A DNA stretch of 64,000 bases from Candidatus Zhuqueibacterota bacterium (GTDB taxonomy: Bacteria > Zhuqueibacterota > Zhuqueibacteria > Zhuqueibacterales > Zhuqueibacteraceae): the NCBI GenBank assembly GCA_022616415.1, contig JAKEEU010000323.1:24580-88579 (forward strand), read 5' to 3'. Each line of letters opens with the position of its first letter. Within the stretch, counting starts at the first letter, position 1. Shown in pieces: positions 51,098 to 59,750 of the stretch. The notes beneath the pieces were generated by a model. It had not been told where the DNA came from. It did not search any database and saw only the letters and a program-made list of their open reading frames with translations. Both the position numbers and the translations under genes were made by a program.

Positions 51098-52096
51098 CTA
51101 AACTTGTGCTTCCCGCAGATGCTGCGCGGCCATTTCTGGCGGTGTTGGATTGATGTAAAATCCCGATCCCCACTCGAACCCGGCTACCTTGGTGAGCTTG
51201 GGGATGATTTCGACGTGCCAATGATATTCCAGCAAAGGCGCTTCCTGGACCGGGGAGGTGTGCAGAATAAAATTATAATGCGGGCTTTCGAGCGTGCGGT
51301 TGATGCGCAACAGCGTCTCTTTCAACACCGCGGCGAGGCCGTAATACTCGCGCAGCTCCATCGCCTCAAAATGCGAATAATGCTTGACCGGCAGCAGCCA
51401 GGTTTCAAAAGGGAAGCGCGGCGCAAACGGCTCGACGGATACGTAATCGTCGGTGCGAACGACCAGGCGCTTGCTCATTTGCACTTCCTGGTGCAGAATG
51501 TCGCAATAAATGCAGCGTTCCTTGAAATCGAAATGTTTCTTCGCGCCCAGCAACTCTTCCTGCACGCGCTTGGGAATGATCGGCGTGGCGATGAGCTGGG
51601 AATGCGAATGTTCGAGCGAGGCGCCGGCGGAAATGCCGTGATTCTTGAAAATCAAAATGTATTTGAAGCGCGTGTCGTTTTTCAAGTCGAGAATGCGCTC
51701 GCGAAAAATCAGCAGCGTGTCGTAAATATGGTCGGTGTCCAGATCCGCCAGCTCGGCAAGATGATTGGGCGTTTCGATGATGACCTCGTGGGCGCCGACG
51801 CCGTTCATCAAATCATACAGGCCCTCGCCGCGGCGGCTGAGGTCGCCTTCGATCTGCAAGGCAGGAAATTTGTTGGGCACCACGCGAATCTTCCAGCCGG
51901 GAACGTTTGTCTGCTCCGTGCCGGGGCGGAGCGCGCGCACTTCCGGCGGCGTTTTATCCTCGTTGCCCGGGCAAAACGGGCAAAAGCCGCCGCCCCGCAC
52001 TTTCGGCTCCATCGTCCAATCGGACGGGCGTTTTCCACGCTCGCTTGAAATGATAACCCACCGCTCGGTAATCGGATCCTTGCGTAATTCCGGCAT
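51098..52096 (-). CDS. galT: Galactose-1-phosphate uridylyltransferase
   Basis: A 332-residue HIT-superfamily protein. CPFCPGNEDKTPPEV provides the N-terminal metal cysteines and NHGISAGASLEHSHSQLIA carries the active-site HxHxQ (HSHSQ, where many GalT enzymes have HPHGQ). The C-terminal EYHWHVEIIPKLTKVAGFEW is conserved. It exchanges UDP-glucose and galactose-1-phosphate, linking galactose to the UDP-sugar pool used by the polysaccharide genes. It starts 8 nt after the lipoprotein gene. Confidence 0.93.
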   Translation of the reverse strand: MPELRKDPITERWVIISSERGKRPSDWTMEPKVRGGGFCPFCPGNEDKTPPEVRALRPGTEQTNVPGWKIRVVPNKFPALQIEGDLSRRGEGLYDLMNGVGAHEVIIETPNHLAELADLDTDHIYDTLLIFRERILDLKNDTRFKYILIFKNHGISAGASLEHSHSQLIATPIIPKRVQEELLGAKKHFDFKERCIYCDILHQEVQMSKRLVVRTDDYVSVEPFAPRFPFETWLLPVKHYSHFEAMELREYYGLAAVLKETLLRINRTLESPHYNFILHTSPVQEAPLLEYHWHVEIIPKLTKVAGFEWGSGFYINPTPPEMAAQHLREAQV

Positions 52097-52104
52097 CGTT
52101 TATA

Positions 52105-52983
52105 CTATAGCTTGGTAAGATATTTTCGCGCATAGGTGACGTACTGGCTGCTGGGAAATCTGGCGATCAGTTGCTCGAACCAACTGCGGGCTTGTTGGCG
52201 ATCGCCGAGACGCACGTAGCAAAGCCCGAGCTTCAAGGTCGCTGCATCGTTTTTATTGGAGCGCGGAAATTTGAAAACTTTTTCAAACTCGGCAATCGCC
52301 TGCTCGAACCTGCCCAAGCCGTAATAACACTCGCCGATCCAATACTGGCAGTTATCGGCGTAACTGCTCTTGTCGTTTTCATTGAGTATTTCCTGAAACA
52401 CGGCAATGGCGTCACTGTAGCGGCGCTGCTCGTAAAGGTTGCGCGCTTCGGCATAGCGTTGCAGGTATCCATCCGCACCGCCGGTGGCAGCGTTTACCGG
52501 CCGTGTTCGTACCTGTGATTGGCTGGCTTGTTGCTCGAGCTGCTGCAAACGCGAATCCCTTTCCATCAGCGTATTGCGCAGATCGGTGACCTGCCGATCT
52601 TTTGCGCTCAACTCGCGCTGCAGACGCTCGATTTCTTTCTGCATTTCGGCGGAAACCGGCTGGGTTTCCGTTTGGGCCGGTGTAACCGCCGGCTCCGTCT
52701 TCGGAGCTTCAGTCTTGGCCGGTTCGATTCCGAGCAGCCGCAAGACCTCGGCGTCTTCGTCATTCTGTTGACCCTGATCCGCCGGCGAATTGAGCAAATT
52801 GTCAATGTCAATTTCGCCTTGCGGAGTTTGAGACACGCCGGTGTTTTTGCTGCCGCCGCAGGCGGTCAAGAGCAAACCGGCAATGAGCGCCGTCATCCAC
52901 AACCAAGCCGATATTTCGCGCCGCCTCGGCGTAAAATATCGAGGCCACAATTGGAGCCTTTGGGTGAAATCTGTTTCACACAT
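52105..52983 (-). CDS. YbgF/BamD-like coiled-coil TPR lipoprotein
   Basis: A 292-residue protein with a long N-region, then a lipoprotein signal ending LLLTACGGS (lipid-modified Cys at 42). A coiled coil runs from about 110 to 155 (KEIERLQRELSAKDRQVTDL), followed by tetratricopeptide repeats (RYAEARNLYEQRRYSDAIAV and two more) that resemble the Tol-Pal protein YbgF/CpoB. GGAGG precedes the ATG. It probably sits on the periplasmic face of an envelope membrane and coordinates wall and envelope growth, fitting its place near the Mre genes. Confidence 0.88.
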   Translation of the reverse strand: MCETDFTQRLQLWPRYFTPRRREISAWLWMTALIAGLLLTACGGSKNTGVSQTPQGEIDIDNLLNSPADQGQQNDEDAEVLRLLGIEPAKTEAPKTEPAVTPAQTETQPVSAEMQKEIERLQRELSAKDRQVTDLRNTLMERDSRLQQLEQQASQSQVRTRPVNAATGGADGYLQRYAEARNLYEQRRYSDAIAVFQEILNENDKSSYADNCQYWIGECYYGLGRFEQAIAEFEKVFKFPRSNKNDAATLKLGLCYVRLGDRQQARSWFEQLIARFPSSQYVTYARKYLTKL

Positions 52984-53080
52984 GTCGACCTCCCTGGTGC
53001 TTCCGTCCTAATGGGGTAAAATCTCTCGCAGACGCAGTCGCCTGCAAAATTTCGCCTTTAGAGAATTAATAACTTACGTT

Positions 53081-53389
53081 CTAATAACTCCGGTCCTTTG
53101 AACCGGCAACTCGGCGTTTTTCGGGAAAGAGCGTAATCAACGTGCGCAACGCATGATTGACAGCTCTTGAATTTGGAAAATATTTCTGCACGTCGGGCTC
53201 AAGAGTAATACCCCCTTCACGCTTGATATTTTTTATCAGCGTCGTGCCATCTTTTTTGTGAATCGTAATCGTATACCCGTTCAAACGGGCTTTATAATGC
53301 TTACCACGTACTCCGCCCGAAAAATCATATTCGGTTCGCATGTCACTTTCGAGAGTAACAGAGGACTTAGGCAATGGTTTCTTCTTCAT
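53081..53389 (-). CDS. BrnT-partner antitoxin-like protein
   Basis: A 102-residue protein. From Met17 it reads MRTEYDFSGGVRGKHYKARL, the start of the antitoxin family that commonly follows BrnT genes, and the C-terminal PDVQKYFPNSRAVNHALRTL is a short helical repressor-type region. The first 16 residues look like an N-terminal extension. It overlaps the BrnT gene by 23 nt, the usual coupled arrangement. It would bind and neutralise the toxin and repress their promoter, though here the module is embedded in an operon. Confidence 0.8.
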   Translation of the reverse strand: MKKKPLPKSSVTLESDMRTEYDFSGGVRGKHYKARLNGYTITIHKKDGTTLIKNIKREGGITLEPDVQKYFPNSRAVNHALRTLITLFPEKRRVAGSKDRSY

Positions 53390-53654
53390 ATTTCTTTCTC
53401 TCGGCGCGTGTAGCTCGGCGTGCGCTAATTAAACGAGTTTTCTTACCGCGCTCTGTATAAACAACCACCAAGATACGTCTTTTGTTCGACTCGCCAATGT
53501 CAATAAACCTTTCTTCGCCTATTGAATGATCAGGGTCGGAGATAGTAATTGAGAGTGGGTCATCGAAGACCGTCTCGGCTTCATCAAAACTTACTCCGTG
53601 TTTTCGGAGATTTTCTTCAGCTTTATTTTCGTCCCATTCAAAATTTGGCCTCAT
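53367..53654 (-). CDS. brnT: BrnT-family RNase toxin
   Basis: A 95-residue protein with the full BrnT (DUF497) pattern: FEWDENKAEENLRKHGVSFD, DHSIGEERFIDIGES, VVVYTERGKKTRLISARRAT and the final ERKKYEE. These proteins are ribosome-independent RNases held in check by an antitoxin. The ATG at 53654 overlaps the stop of the OmpA-like gene by 4 nt (ATGA); a longer ORF upstream is a shadow of that gene. The overlap means the toxin is translated from the envelope gene's transcript. Confidence 0.92.
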   Translation of the reverse strand: MRPNFEWDENKAEENLRKHGVSFDEAETVFDDPLSITISDPDHSIGEERFIDIGESNKRRILVVVYTERGKKTRLISARRATRAERKKYEEETIA

Positions 53655-54835
53655 TGCTGTTGCTCGCGGTAGACGAGATAACCCGCGGCGCCCCAACTGC
53701 CGGCGGCGACGAGTCCGGTGACGATACGCCACCAAGTTTCCTTGCCGTGAATGCGCACAAAATTCGGCCGATTCGGCAAGCCGGAATAGCCTACGCCACT
53801 GATCGCCTCGTCTACGGCAACGACGCAATACTCCACGCCAGCCTTAGAGACGGCCATGCTGGGAATTGTGCCGATAAACAATCTGCCATCGGCCGTATTG
53901 AGGGGCTCGACCAACCAGCGCCGAATATTTGCCGGCCGGTAAAGGACGGCGGCTTTGAGCAAACGCTGATTTTCAAAAACCTCGGCGCGCAGATAAATGT
54001 CGCGTCCCACTGACGCTTGCGTTACCGGCGCATGAATGACAATCGGCGGTGTTGTATCTGCGCCATCCGCGCTTGGCGCACTCACAAAGGCTGCGAGTTT
54101 ACCGCTGACCGGCGAATCCGGCACGCCGTCATGATCGAGATAGCCGTCGCGATCTTCCCGCGTCTTTGAGTCCAAATCGTAGCGGTCGATGACGCCGTCG
54201 TGATCCGCATCGCCGACGATTTTGCCGAGATTTACCGTAAAGCCCGTGAAGGCGCTAATCACGCCATCGTCCTGATCGCCGATTGAAGCAAAGTCGAATT
54301 TGTCGGTGAGAGCATAACGATAAGCGGCGCCCGCTGTCCAGGTAATTCGCGGCGACAGGAAAATATCAAGCCCGCCGGCGGTCTTGGCAAAATAATCAAA
54401 TTGCTTTTTAGTTTGCCCGGCCAGCGGAATGACTTTGTTCGTGCGCTTGTCAAAATGCTGCCAAAAAGTGCCGCCGCCGCCCAGCGTAACGAATGGCGAG
54501 AATTTGCCAAAAGGCGCAAACCGGAAAGTGAGGTTCAGTGAGAGCGGTATCATCCGCAGCACGGCGGTGTCGGCGTTGGCGCCGATTTGCAAATCTGCAA
54601 AACCGGCTTCAGCGCCCAGGGCCAAATGCGGCCAAAGCGCAAAAGAAAAAACCCCGTTCACCTCCGGACTTAATTTAGCCTTACCCACGTCTCCATCCAA
54701 TCTTGCCACTCCACCACGGAACCCCAATCCAAATTTAGGGACTTGCGCATGCACGATAGAAACGGCGGCGAGCATCAAGGCCAATCCTACGGCCGTAGGC
54801 AGGCCCCATTCACAACAACCACGCACCCGACTCAC
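53651..54835 (-). CDS. OmpA-like barrel protein with calcium-binding repeats and C-terminal helix
   Basis: A 394-residue secreted protein: signal peptide (about 1-30, VSIVHAQ), a beta-barrel-like N-terminal domain (GLGFRGGVARLDGDVGKA onwards), then Asp-rich thrombospondin type-3-like repeats near 200-235 (GDADHDGVIDRYDLD), an Ig-like domain, and a C-terminal transmembrane helix (WRIVTGLVAAGSWGAAGYLV). GTG at 54835 with AAGGA 7 nt upstream is chosen over GTG at 54841. The helix at the end is unusual for an OmpA-type protein. It may anchor the envelope; its function is not known. Confidence 0.75.
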   Translation of the reverse strand: MSRVRGCCEWGLPTAVGLALMLAAVSIVHAQVPKFGLGFRGGVARLDGDVGKAKLSPEVNGVFSFALWPHLALGAEAGFADLQIGANADTAVLRMIPLSLNLTFRFAPFGKFSPFVTLGGGGTFWQHFDKRTNKVIPLAGQTKKQFDYFAKTAGGLDIFLSPRITWTAGAAYRYALTDKFDFASIGDQDDGVISAFTGFTVNLGKIVGDADHDGVIDRYDLDSKTREDRDGYLDHDGVPDSPVSGKLAAFVSAPSADGADTTPPIVIHAPVTQASVGRDIYLRAEVFENQRLLKAAVLYRPANIRRWLVEPLNTADGRLFIGTIPSMAVSKAGVEYCVVAVDEAISGVGYSGLPNRPNFVRIHGKETWWRIVTGLVAAGSWGAAGYLVYREQQQ

Positions 54836-54966
54836 GATCACATCCTTTATTTAAGTTTTAAAACATATAATTGATTAATAAAATGTATGAAAGTTCACCC
54901 AGAAAGTCAAGTTTTTAATTCCCTCAACCGGATAAGATCGGGCTCAATAGAACAGGGCTTTGGGGT

Positions 54967-54992
54967 ATCCGGGTTTCTCGAATCGCCCGGAT
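54967..54992. repeat. ATCCGGG hairpin repeat
   Basis: ATCCGGG (54967-54973) pairs with CCCGGAT (54986-54992). The inner AATCGCCCGGAT is shared with 39351-39380. It lies in the 222-nt gap between rodA and the OmpA-like gene, where otherwise I see only AT-rich sequence. Confidence 0.6.
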
Positions 54993-55057
54993 TAAATTTA
55001 AAAAATTAGAGTGAGATACTTTAACTATTTGTCAGCGTTCGTCCATCCCTGGCGTGG

Positions 55058-56293
55058 TCACAAATATTGAAACCGCCGCAAGCCCGCGTTGAGAATCAGC
55101 GCGACGAGAACCGTGTTGGTCCAGAGCGCGGAGCCGCCATAGCTCAAAAACGGCAGCGGCAATCCGGTAACGGGCATAATGCCGACACACATTCCTATAT
55201 TAATAATAACATGAACTGAAATCGCCGTTACGCAACCGATGACCACCAAAGTGGAAAACTTGCTTTTGACGGCACCCGCAATGATGAGCGATCGCAGGAG
55301 AACGGTTAAAAATGCCAGCATAATCAGCACGACGCCGACAAAGCCAAATTCTTCGCCGATGACGGTGAAAATAAAATCCGTGTGTTGCTCCGGGAGAAAA
55401 CGTAATTTCGTTTGGGTGCCGTGCAGCCAGCCCTTGCCCCAAAAGCCGCCCGAGCCGATGGCCACTTTGGCCTGATTGACTTGATAGCCCGAGCCCTTGG
55501 GATCCTTCTGCAGGCCAACGAACGTCCGGATGCGGTCGCGCTGATAATCGTGCATGCCCTCCCAAATTTTCGGCGTCAACGCGCCGACGGTGATATTGAT
55601 CAGCAAAACCGCCAGAAAAACCCATAACCGGCAACGCACCCACAATAAAACGCCGGTGATGGCCAAAATGGCGACGGCGAACGAAACGAGATTAAAGGCG
55701 GAAACCAAAGTGATAAGCGGGGCGATGAGAACGAAAATAATAAAGGGCGAAAGTCCGGCCCAGAACAGCATGGGAACGGCGAGCGAGCAAAACACGATGG
55801 CGGTGCCGAGATCCGGCTGCCGAATGATGAGCAAAGCCGGCAAAAAGACGAGGCCGAAAGCGACGGCAATATCCTTGTAACGCCGCAAGTCGGTGCTGTC
55901 TTTTGCGATAAATCGCGCCAGCGCCAAAATCGTGGCGGTTTTTGCAATTTCGGACGGCTGCAGGCGCAGCGGGCCAATCACAAACCAGCGGTGCGAGCCT
56001 TTTACCGCGCCGGCGAAAAGCACCACCACTAACAGCACCAATCCAGCAGCGTAAAACCAATACGCATATTTATAAAAAATTTTCATCGGCATCGTGACGA
56101 CCGCCGAAGCGATCATAATGCCGATGGTAAACCAGATGACTTGTTTGGCAAAGTTGCCCTTTAAAATCGCCGGCGTATTGATCGCCGTGGTGACGCTATA
56201 AAGAGCCATCAGGCCGGCGGCAACCAGAATAAAAACGCAAATGATGATGATCTTGTCCAGATCACGCAATGCTTCTTCCGAGCGCTCGAACAT
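55058..56293 (-). CDS. rodA: Peptidoglycan glycosyltransferase RodA (SEDS)
   Basis: A 411-residue SEDS protein with about ten helices. FAGAVKGSHRWFVIGPLRLQ then PSEIAKTATILALARF, RQPDLGTAIVFCSLA, FLPEQHTDFIFTVIGEEFG and LPFLSYGGSALWTN are RodA/FtsW signatures. It polymerises glycan strands with PBP2, whose gene is directly upstream. AGGA lies 8 nt before the ATG. The position after mreBCD-mrdA marks it as RodA rather than FtsW. Confidence 0.95.
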   Translation of the reverse strand: MFERSEEALRDLDKIIIICVFILVAAGLMALYSVTTAINTPAILKGNFAKQVIWFTIGIMIASAVVTMPMKIFYKYAYWFYAAGLVLLVVVLFAGAVKGSHRWFVIGPLRLQPSEIAKTATILALARFIAKDSTDLRRYKDIAVAFGLVFLPALLIIRQPDLGTAIVFCSLAVPMLFWAGLSPFIIFVLIAPLITLVSAFNLVSFAVAILAITGVLLWVRCRLWVFLAVLLINITVGALTPKIWEGMHDYQRDRIRTFVGLQKDPKGSGYQVNQAKVAIGSGGFWGKGWLHGTQTKLRFLPEQHTDFIFTVIGEEFGFVGVVLIMLAFLTVLLRSLIIAGAVKSKFSTLVVIGCVTAISVHVIINIGMCVGIMPVTGLPLPFLSYGGSALWTNTVLVALILNAGLRRFQYL

Positions 56294-56439
56294 AAGATGA
56301 TTCCTTTGCAGTTCACTACGCCTTATCGTTGCAAGTGATCAACCTTTCTTGCTTTGTTGCGAACCGTTTCCCGGATAAACTGTCTGGGTTACAATTCGTT
56401 GCGGTTCACTTTTCGTTGCCAAATTTTAAGCGTGTAAAT

Positions 56440-58260
56440 TCAAGGCCGTGGCGTTGCGGCAAAGCGTTGCGGCGAGGGGATCAGCTTGCGTTCATTCAGC
56501 AAAAGCGAGATGATGCTGCGCGCAATCGGCGCTGCTACGGCGCCGCCGCCGCCGCCGTTTTCGACGAAAACGCACCAGGCAATTTGCGGATCTTCAAACG
56601 GCGCATAACCGATGAACCAGGCGTGTGACTCGCCGTGCGGATTTTCCGCCGTGCCCGTTTTTCCAGCCGCCGTGATGCCCGGCACCGCAGCGGCGCGACC
56701 GGTCGCGTGGCTGCCATGCACCACCATGTACATGCCGCGCTTCACAAGTGCATACGTTTCCTGTCTAATGCCGTCGATGAATACCGAATCCGGTTGCTCG
56801 AACTCCTCGATCCCGGTCAACGGATCTTGCACGCCGCGCTTGAAACGAGGTTTGAACGTGTGGCCATCGTTGGCAATCGTCATCGCAAAATACGCCATTT
56901 GCAGCGGCGTCGTCAGCAAGTCGCCCTGGCCGATGGACACGTTCAACACTAGGCCTTTGCTCCACTTGTTTTTGCCGTAACGCCGATCGAAATATTCCTC
57001 GTCCGGCACCAAGCCGGGGCTTTCGCCGATGAGATCAATACCGGTAATTTCGCCAAAACCGAATCGGCGTGCATAATTCGCCCAATTCTTCAAACCGACT
57101 TTGAGTCCCATGCGATAAAAATAAACGTCACAAGATTGCTCGAGAGCTTGCAGCAAATTCACGGCGCCGTGCCCGCCTTTTTTCCAACAGCCGAATGCAC
57201 GCGTGCCGAGACGATAATAACCCGGACAAAAAACGCGCTCTTCCGGATCGATCAAGCCGGTCTCGAGGCCGGCAAAAACCAGCACCATTTTGAAAGTCGA
57301 GCCCGGCGGATAAAGGCTTTGTACCATGCGGTCGTAAAACGGCTTGTCAGGGTCATTTCCCAGTTGCTGCCAAATGGCGCCGCTGACCGGGCGGGAAAAA
57401 AGCTCGATGTCATAATCCGGTTTGCTCACCATCGCGATCACTTCGCCGTTCTTGCAATTGAGCACCACCGCGCCGCCGCGCTTGCCCGCCAGCTCGTGTT
57501 CGAGATAATATTGCAGCGAAGCATCGATGGAAACCAGCAAATTTTTTCCGGGCACTGGCGGCGTGTTCTCCAATTGCGGATTGTCCGCTTCGGTAAGATC
57601 TCCGGCGATGCGGCCGAGCGCATCAACCTGCACGTAACGCTTGCCCTTGGTTCCCCGCAGAATCGATTCGTATCGCGCTTCCAGGCCCTTCTTTCCGATC
57701 AAATCGCCGGGCTCGTAGCCTTGATCGCGTTTGTTATTCAACTCGCTTTCGGTGATTTCGCCGAGATAGCCGAACAGATGAGGCGCCTTGACGCCGCGCG
57801 GATAAGACCGGCGTGACTCGGCGCGAAAATCGACTCCCGGCAGATCGAGCCGGCGCTCTTGCAACAAACTCAACGTGGCAAAATCGATCTGGCGCTCCAG
57901 CTTCATCGGCAAAAAATTGCCACGGCTGTTGCGGCGGATGCGCTCTTGAATTTCTCGCGGCTTGAGATTGAGCGCCGTGGAAAGAATCGCATAAGCGCTG
58001 TCGCTGTTTTTAAGCTCGGCCGGCACGGTGTAAAGCGCGTAAGCCGGGTAGTTGTCCACGAGTATGGTTCCATAACGGTCGACGATCAAGCCGCGCGGCG
58101 GCTCGATATCGATCGTGCGAACGCGATTGTCTTCCGACGCTTGCCGAAACTCCTCGCCCATGTACAATTGAATGTAAACGAAGCGCATCAACAACACGAA
58201 AAAGATAACGCCAAGGGCGGCGGAAAAGATCAAGCGCTTGTTGGTGGTATTGAGCTCCAT
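56440..58260 (-). CDS. mrdA: Penicillin-binding protein 2 (elongasome transpeptidase)
   Basis: A 606-residue class B PBP: one N-terminal membrane helix (about 9-32), a pedestal domain with RTIDIEPPRGLIVDRYGTIL, and a transpeptidase domain with the active-site SxxK in YPPGSTFKMVL, SCDVYFYRMG and KTGTAENPHGESHAWFIG. It cross-links peptidoglycan during side-wall growth with RodA and MreBCD. The start at 58260 is taken because it gives the normal short cytoplasmic N-terminus; the ORF extends further upstream through mreD-gene sequence. No strong SD is visible, so coupling to mreD is likely. Confidence 0.95.
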   Translation of the reverse strand: MELNTTNKRLIFSAALGVIFFVLLMRFVYIQLYMGEEFRQASEDNRVRTIDIEPPRGLIVDRYGTILVDNYPAYALYTVPAELKNSDSAYAILSTALNLKPREIQERIRRNSRGNFLPMKLERQIDFATLSLLQERRLDLPGVDFRAESRRSYPRGVKAPHLFGYLGEITESELNNKRDQGYEPGDLIGKKGLEARYESILRGTKGKRYVQVDALGRIAGDLTEADNPQLENTPPVPGKNLLVSIDASLQYYLEHELAGKRGGAVVLNCKNGEVIAMVSKPDYDIELFSRPVSGAIWQQLGNDPDKPFYDRMVQSLYPPGSTFKMVLVFAGLETGLIDPEERVFCPGYYRLGTRAFGCWKKGGHGAVNLLQALEQSCDVYFYRMGLKVGLKNWANYARRFGFGEITGIDLIGESPGLVPDEEYFDRRYGKNKWSKGLVLNVSIGQGDLLTTPLQMAYFAMTIANDGHTFKPRFKRGVQDPLTGIEEFEQPDSVFIDGIRQETYALVKRGMYMVVHGSHATGRAAAVPGITAAGKTGTAENPHGESHAWFIGYAPFEDPQIAWCVFVENGGGGGAVAAPIARSIISLLLNERKLIPSPQRFAATPRP

Positions 58261-58331
58261 GGTTAATCGCGTTATATCGAAAATTACAAATTGAAAATTT
58301 TCAATGCCTTTTCTTGTGTTTGAAAACCATG

Positions 58332-58811
58332 CTAAGTTTTGCCCCAAAGCCCGCCAGGCCAGGCGGCGTGGACGATTGTACCTACGGCGACGGTGTAAAG
58401 GCAATGCGGCAGAACGTAACGCAGAATCACCCAACCCATGCCGGCGCCGGAATCAAAATAATAAATCGACTGATAAATCACACTATTGGCCAGGGCCGTC
58501 GCCGCCACAACCCCGACAGTCACCTGAAAATTATATTTTACCTTTTCACGCGAAAAATAACCGGCAACGAAACCGGCGGCCGATTTCGCCAATGCCGATA
58601 ACCCATAAAGCTGGGTCACGGCGGCATCCTGCACGAAACCGGTCAAACATCCGGCCAGAATCGCCGGCGTCGCGCCGTGCCGAATGCCGGTGATGATAAC
58701 CCCGATCAACAACAGATCCGGATACACGTCTTTAATCGACAGCAACGGAATCAACGTCGTTTGCAGCAAAAGCAAAAATCCAAACATCAACAAATATTTG
58801 ACAATGCGCAT
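58332..58811 (-). CDS. mreD: Rod shape-determining protein MreD
   Basis: A 159-residue membrane protein with five hydrophobic segments. IKDVYPDLLLIGVIITGIRH and GCLTGFVQDAAVTQLYGLSA are the conserved MreD regions. It joins MreC at the inner membrane in the elongasome. The ATG at 58811 lies at the edge of a heptamer-repeat region and has no clear SD; a longer reading frame through the repeats is rejected. Confidence 0.9.
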   Translation of the reverse strand: MRIVKYLLMFGFLLLLQTTLIPLLSIKDVYPDLLLIGVIITGIRHGATPAILAGCLTGFVQDAAVTQLYGLSALAKSAAGFVAGYFSREKVKYNFQVTVGVVAATALANSVIYQSIYYFDSGAGMGWVILRYVLPHCLYTVAVGTIVHAAWPGGLWGKT

Positions 58812-58816
58812 AATCT

Positions 58817-58930
58817 GGTTGCTGGTTGCTATAGCTTGAAGCTGGCTGCTTGATGCTCGTTGCTGGTTGCTGATATCCATGTCCAAGAATGAACATATAA
58901 CGACCAGCGACAAGCAACGAGCAACCAGCA
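58817..58930. repeat. GTTGCTG heptamer inverted arrays between mreC and mreD
   Basis: GGTTGCTGGTTGCT (58818-58830) and GCTCGTTGCTGGTTGCTG (58855-58872) face CGACCAGCGACAAGCAACGA (58901-58920) and GCAACCAGCA (58921-58930), so a long hairpin can form. The 121-nt gap consists mostly of this array. The same words occur at 40645-40738. Confidence 0.75.
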
Positions 58931-58932
58931 AG

Positions 58933-59748
58933 TCATTGAGGACGATTTTCAGGGTAGGTGATTACAAAAACTTCTTCGAGCCGGGAAAAATCAACCGCCG
59001 GCTCCAGGCCGATCGTTTTAAAGAGCGACCTTTTGTCTTCAAAAGTGTGCTTCACCAGACCGATGCGCAGCCCCGGCGGAAAAAGCGCGCTCGAATCCGA
59101 AGTGACGACCACGTCACCTTCTCCAACATCAGAATTTCGCGGCACGGCCGTCAGCCTCAGGCCGACCCCCTCGTTCCAGCTTACTATACCCAAAATGCGG
59201 CTGCGCTGCACCCGTGCGCTGGCGTTGAAATTCCGGTCGAGCAAGAGCTGCACAATGCTGGTGTGCGGAAAGACTTTGTAAATCTTGCCGGCAAGGCCTT
59301 CCGGCGTGACGACGGGCATGTTGGGCCGCAAGCCGTCGTCCTCGCCGACGTCGATAGTCACGGAAACTGGCGTCTCGTCACGCTCTTTGGTAATCACGCG
59401 GCCGGCGCGAAAATGCCACGGCGTGCGCTCGCGATAATTCAACATCTGCCGCAAGCGATGGTTTTCCAACAGCGCCTCGCGCAACTGGCTGTTCTCCAGC
59501 ATCATGTGTGTCGCGCGCTGGCGCAATGCGGCATTCTCCTCTTCCAGTGCTACGAGCTTGCGCGCCCAACTGAATTTCACTTGCAACGTGGCGTAACGCT
59601 CGAGAAAAAACGACCGTATCGCATCGATCTGCGGCTTGTCATTGTTGAACAAACAATAAAGCGAGGCAACCACGGCCGCAATAAGTGTAAAATATTCCCG
59701 CTTGGAAACGAGAAACAGATTTGGGCGCTCTAACAAAGACTCCTTCAT
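58933..59748 (-). CDS. mreC: Rod shape-determining protein MreC
   Basis: A 271-residue protein: a transmembrane helix near 19-36, a coiled coil (LVALEEENAALRQRATHMML), and the two beta-barrel-like domains with AGRVITKERDETPVSVTIDV, PEGLAGKIYKVFPHTSIVQL and GEGDVVVTSDSSALFPPGL. It links MreB to the wall enzymes. The ATG at 59748 is 2 nt after the mreB stop. C-terminal FSRLEEVFVITY is typical. Confidence 0.93.
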   Translation of the reverse strand: MKESLLERPNLFLVSKREYFTLIAAVVASLYCLFNNDKPQIDAIRSFFLERYATLQVKFSWARKLVALEEENAALRQRATHMMLENSQLREALLENHRLRQMLNYRERTPWHFRAGRVITKERDETPVSVTIDVGEDDGLRPNMPVVTPEGLAGKIYKVFPHTSIVQLLLDRNFNASARVQRSRILGIVSWNEGVGLRLTAVPRNSDVGEGDVVVTSDSSALFPPGLRIGLVKHTFEDKRSLFKTIGLEPAVDFSRLEEVFVITYPENRPQ

Positions 59749-59750
59749 GA

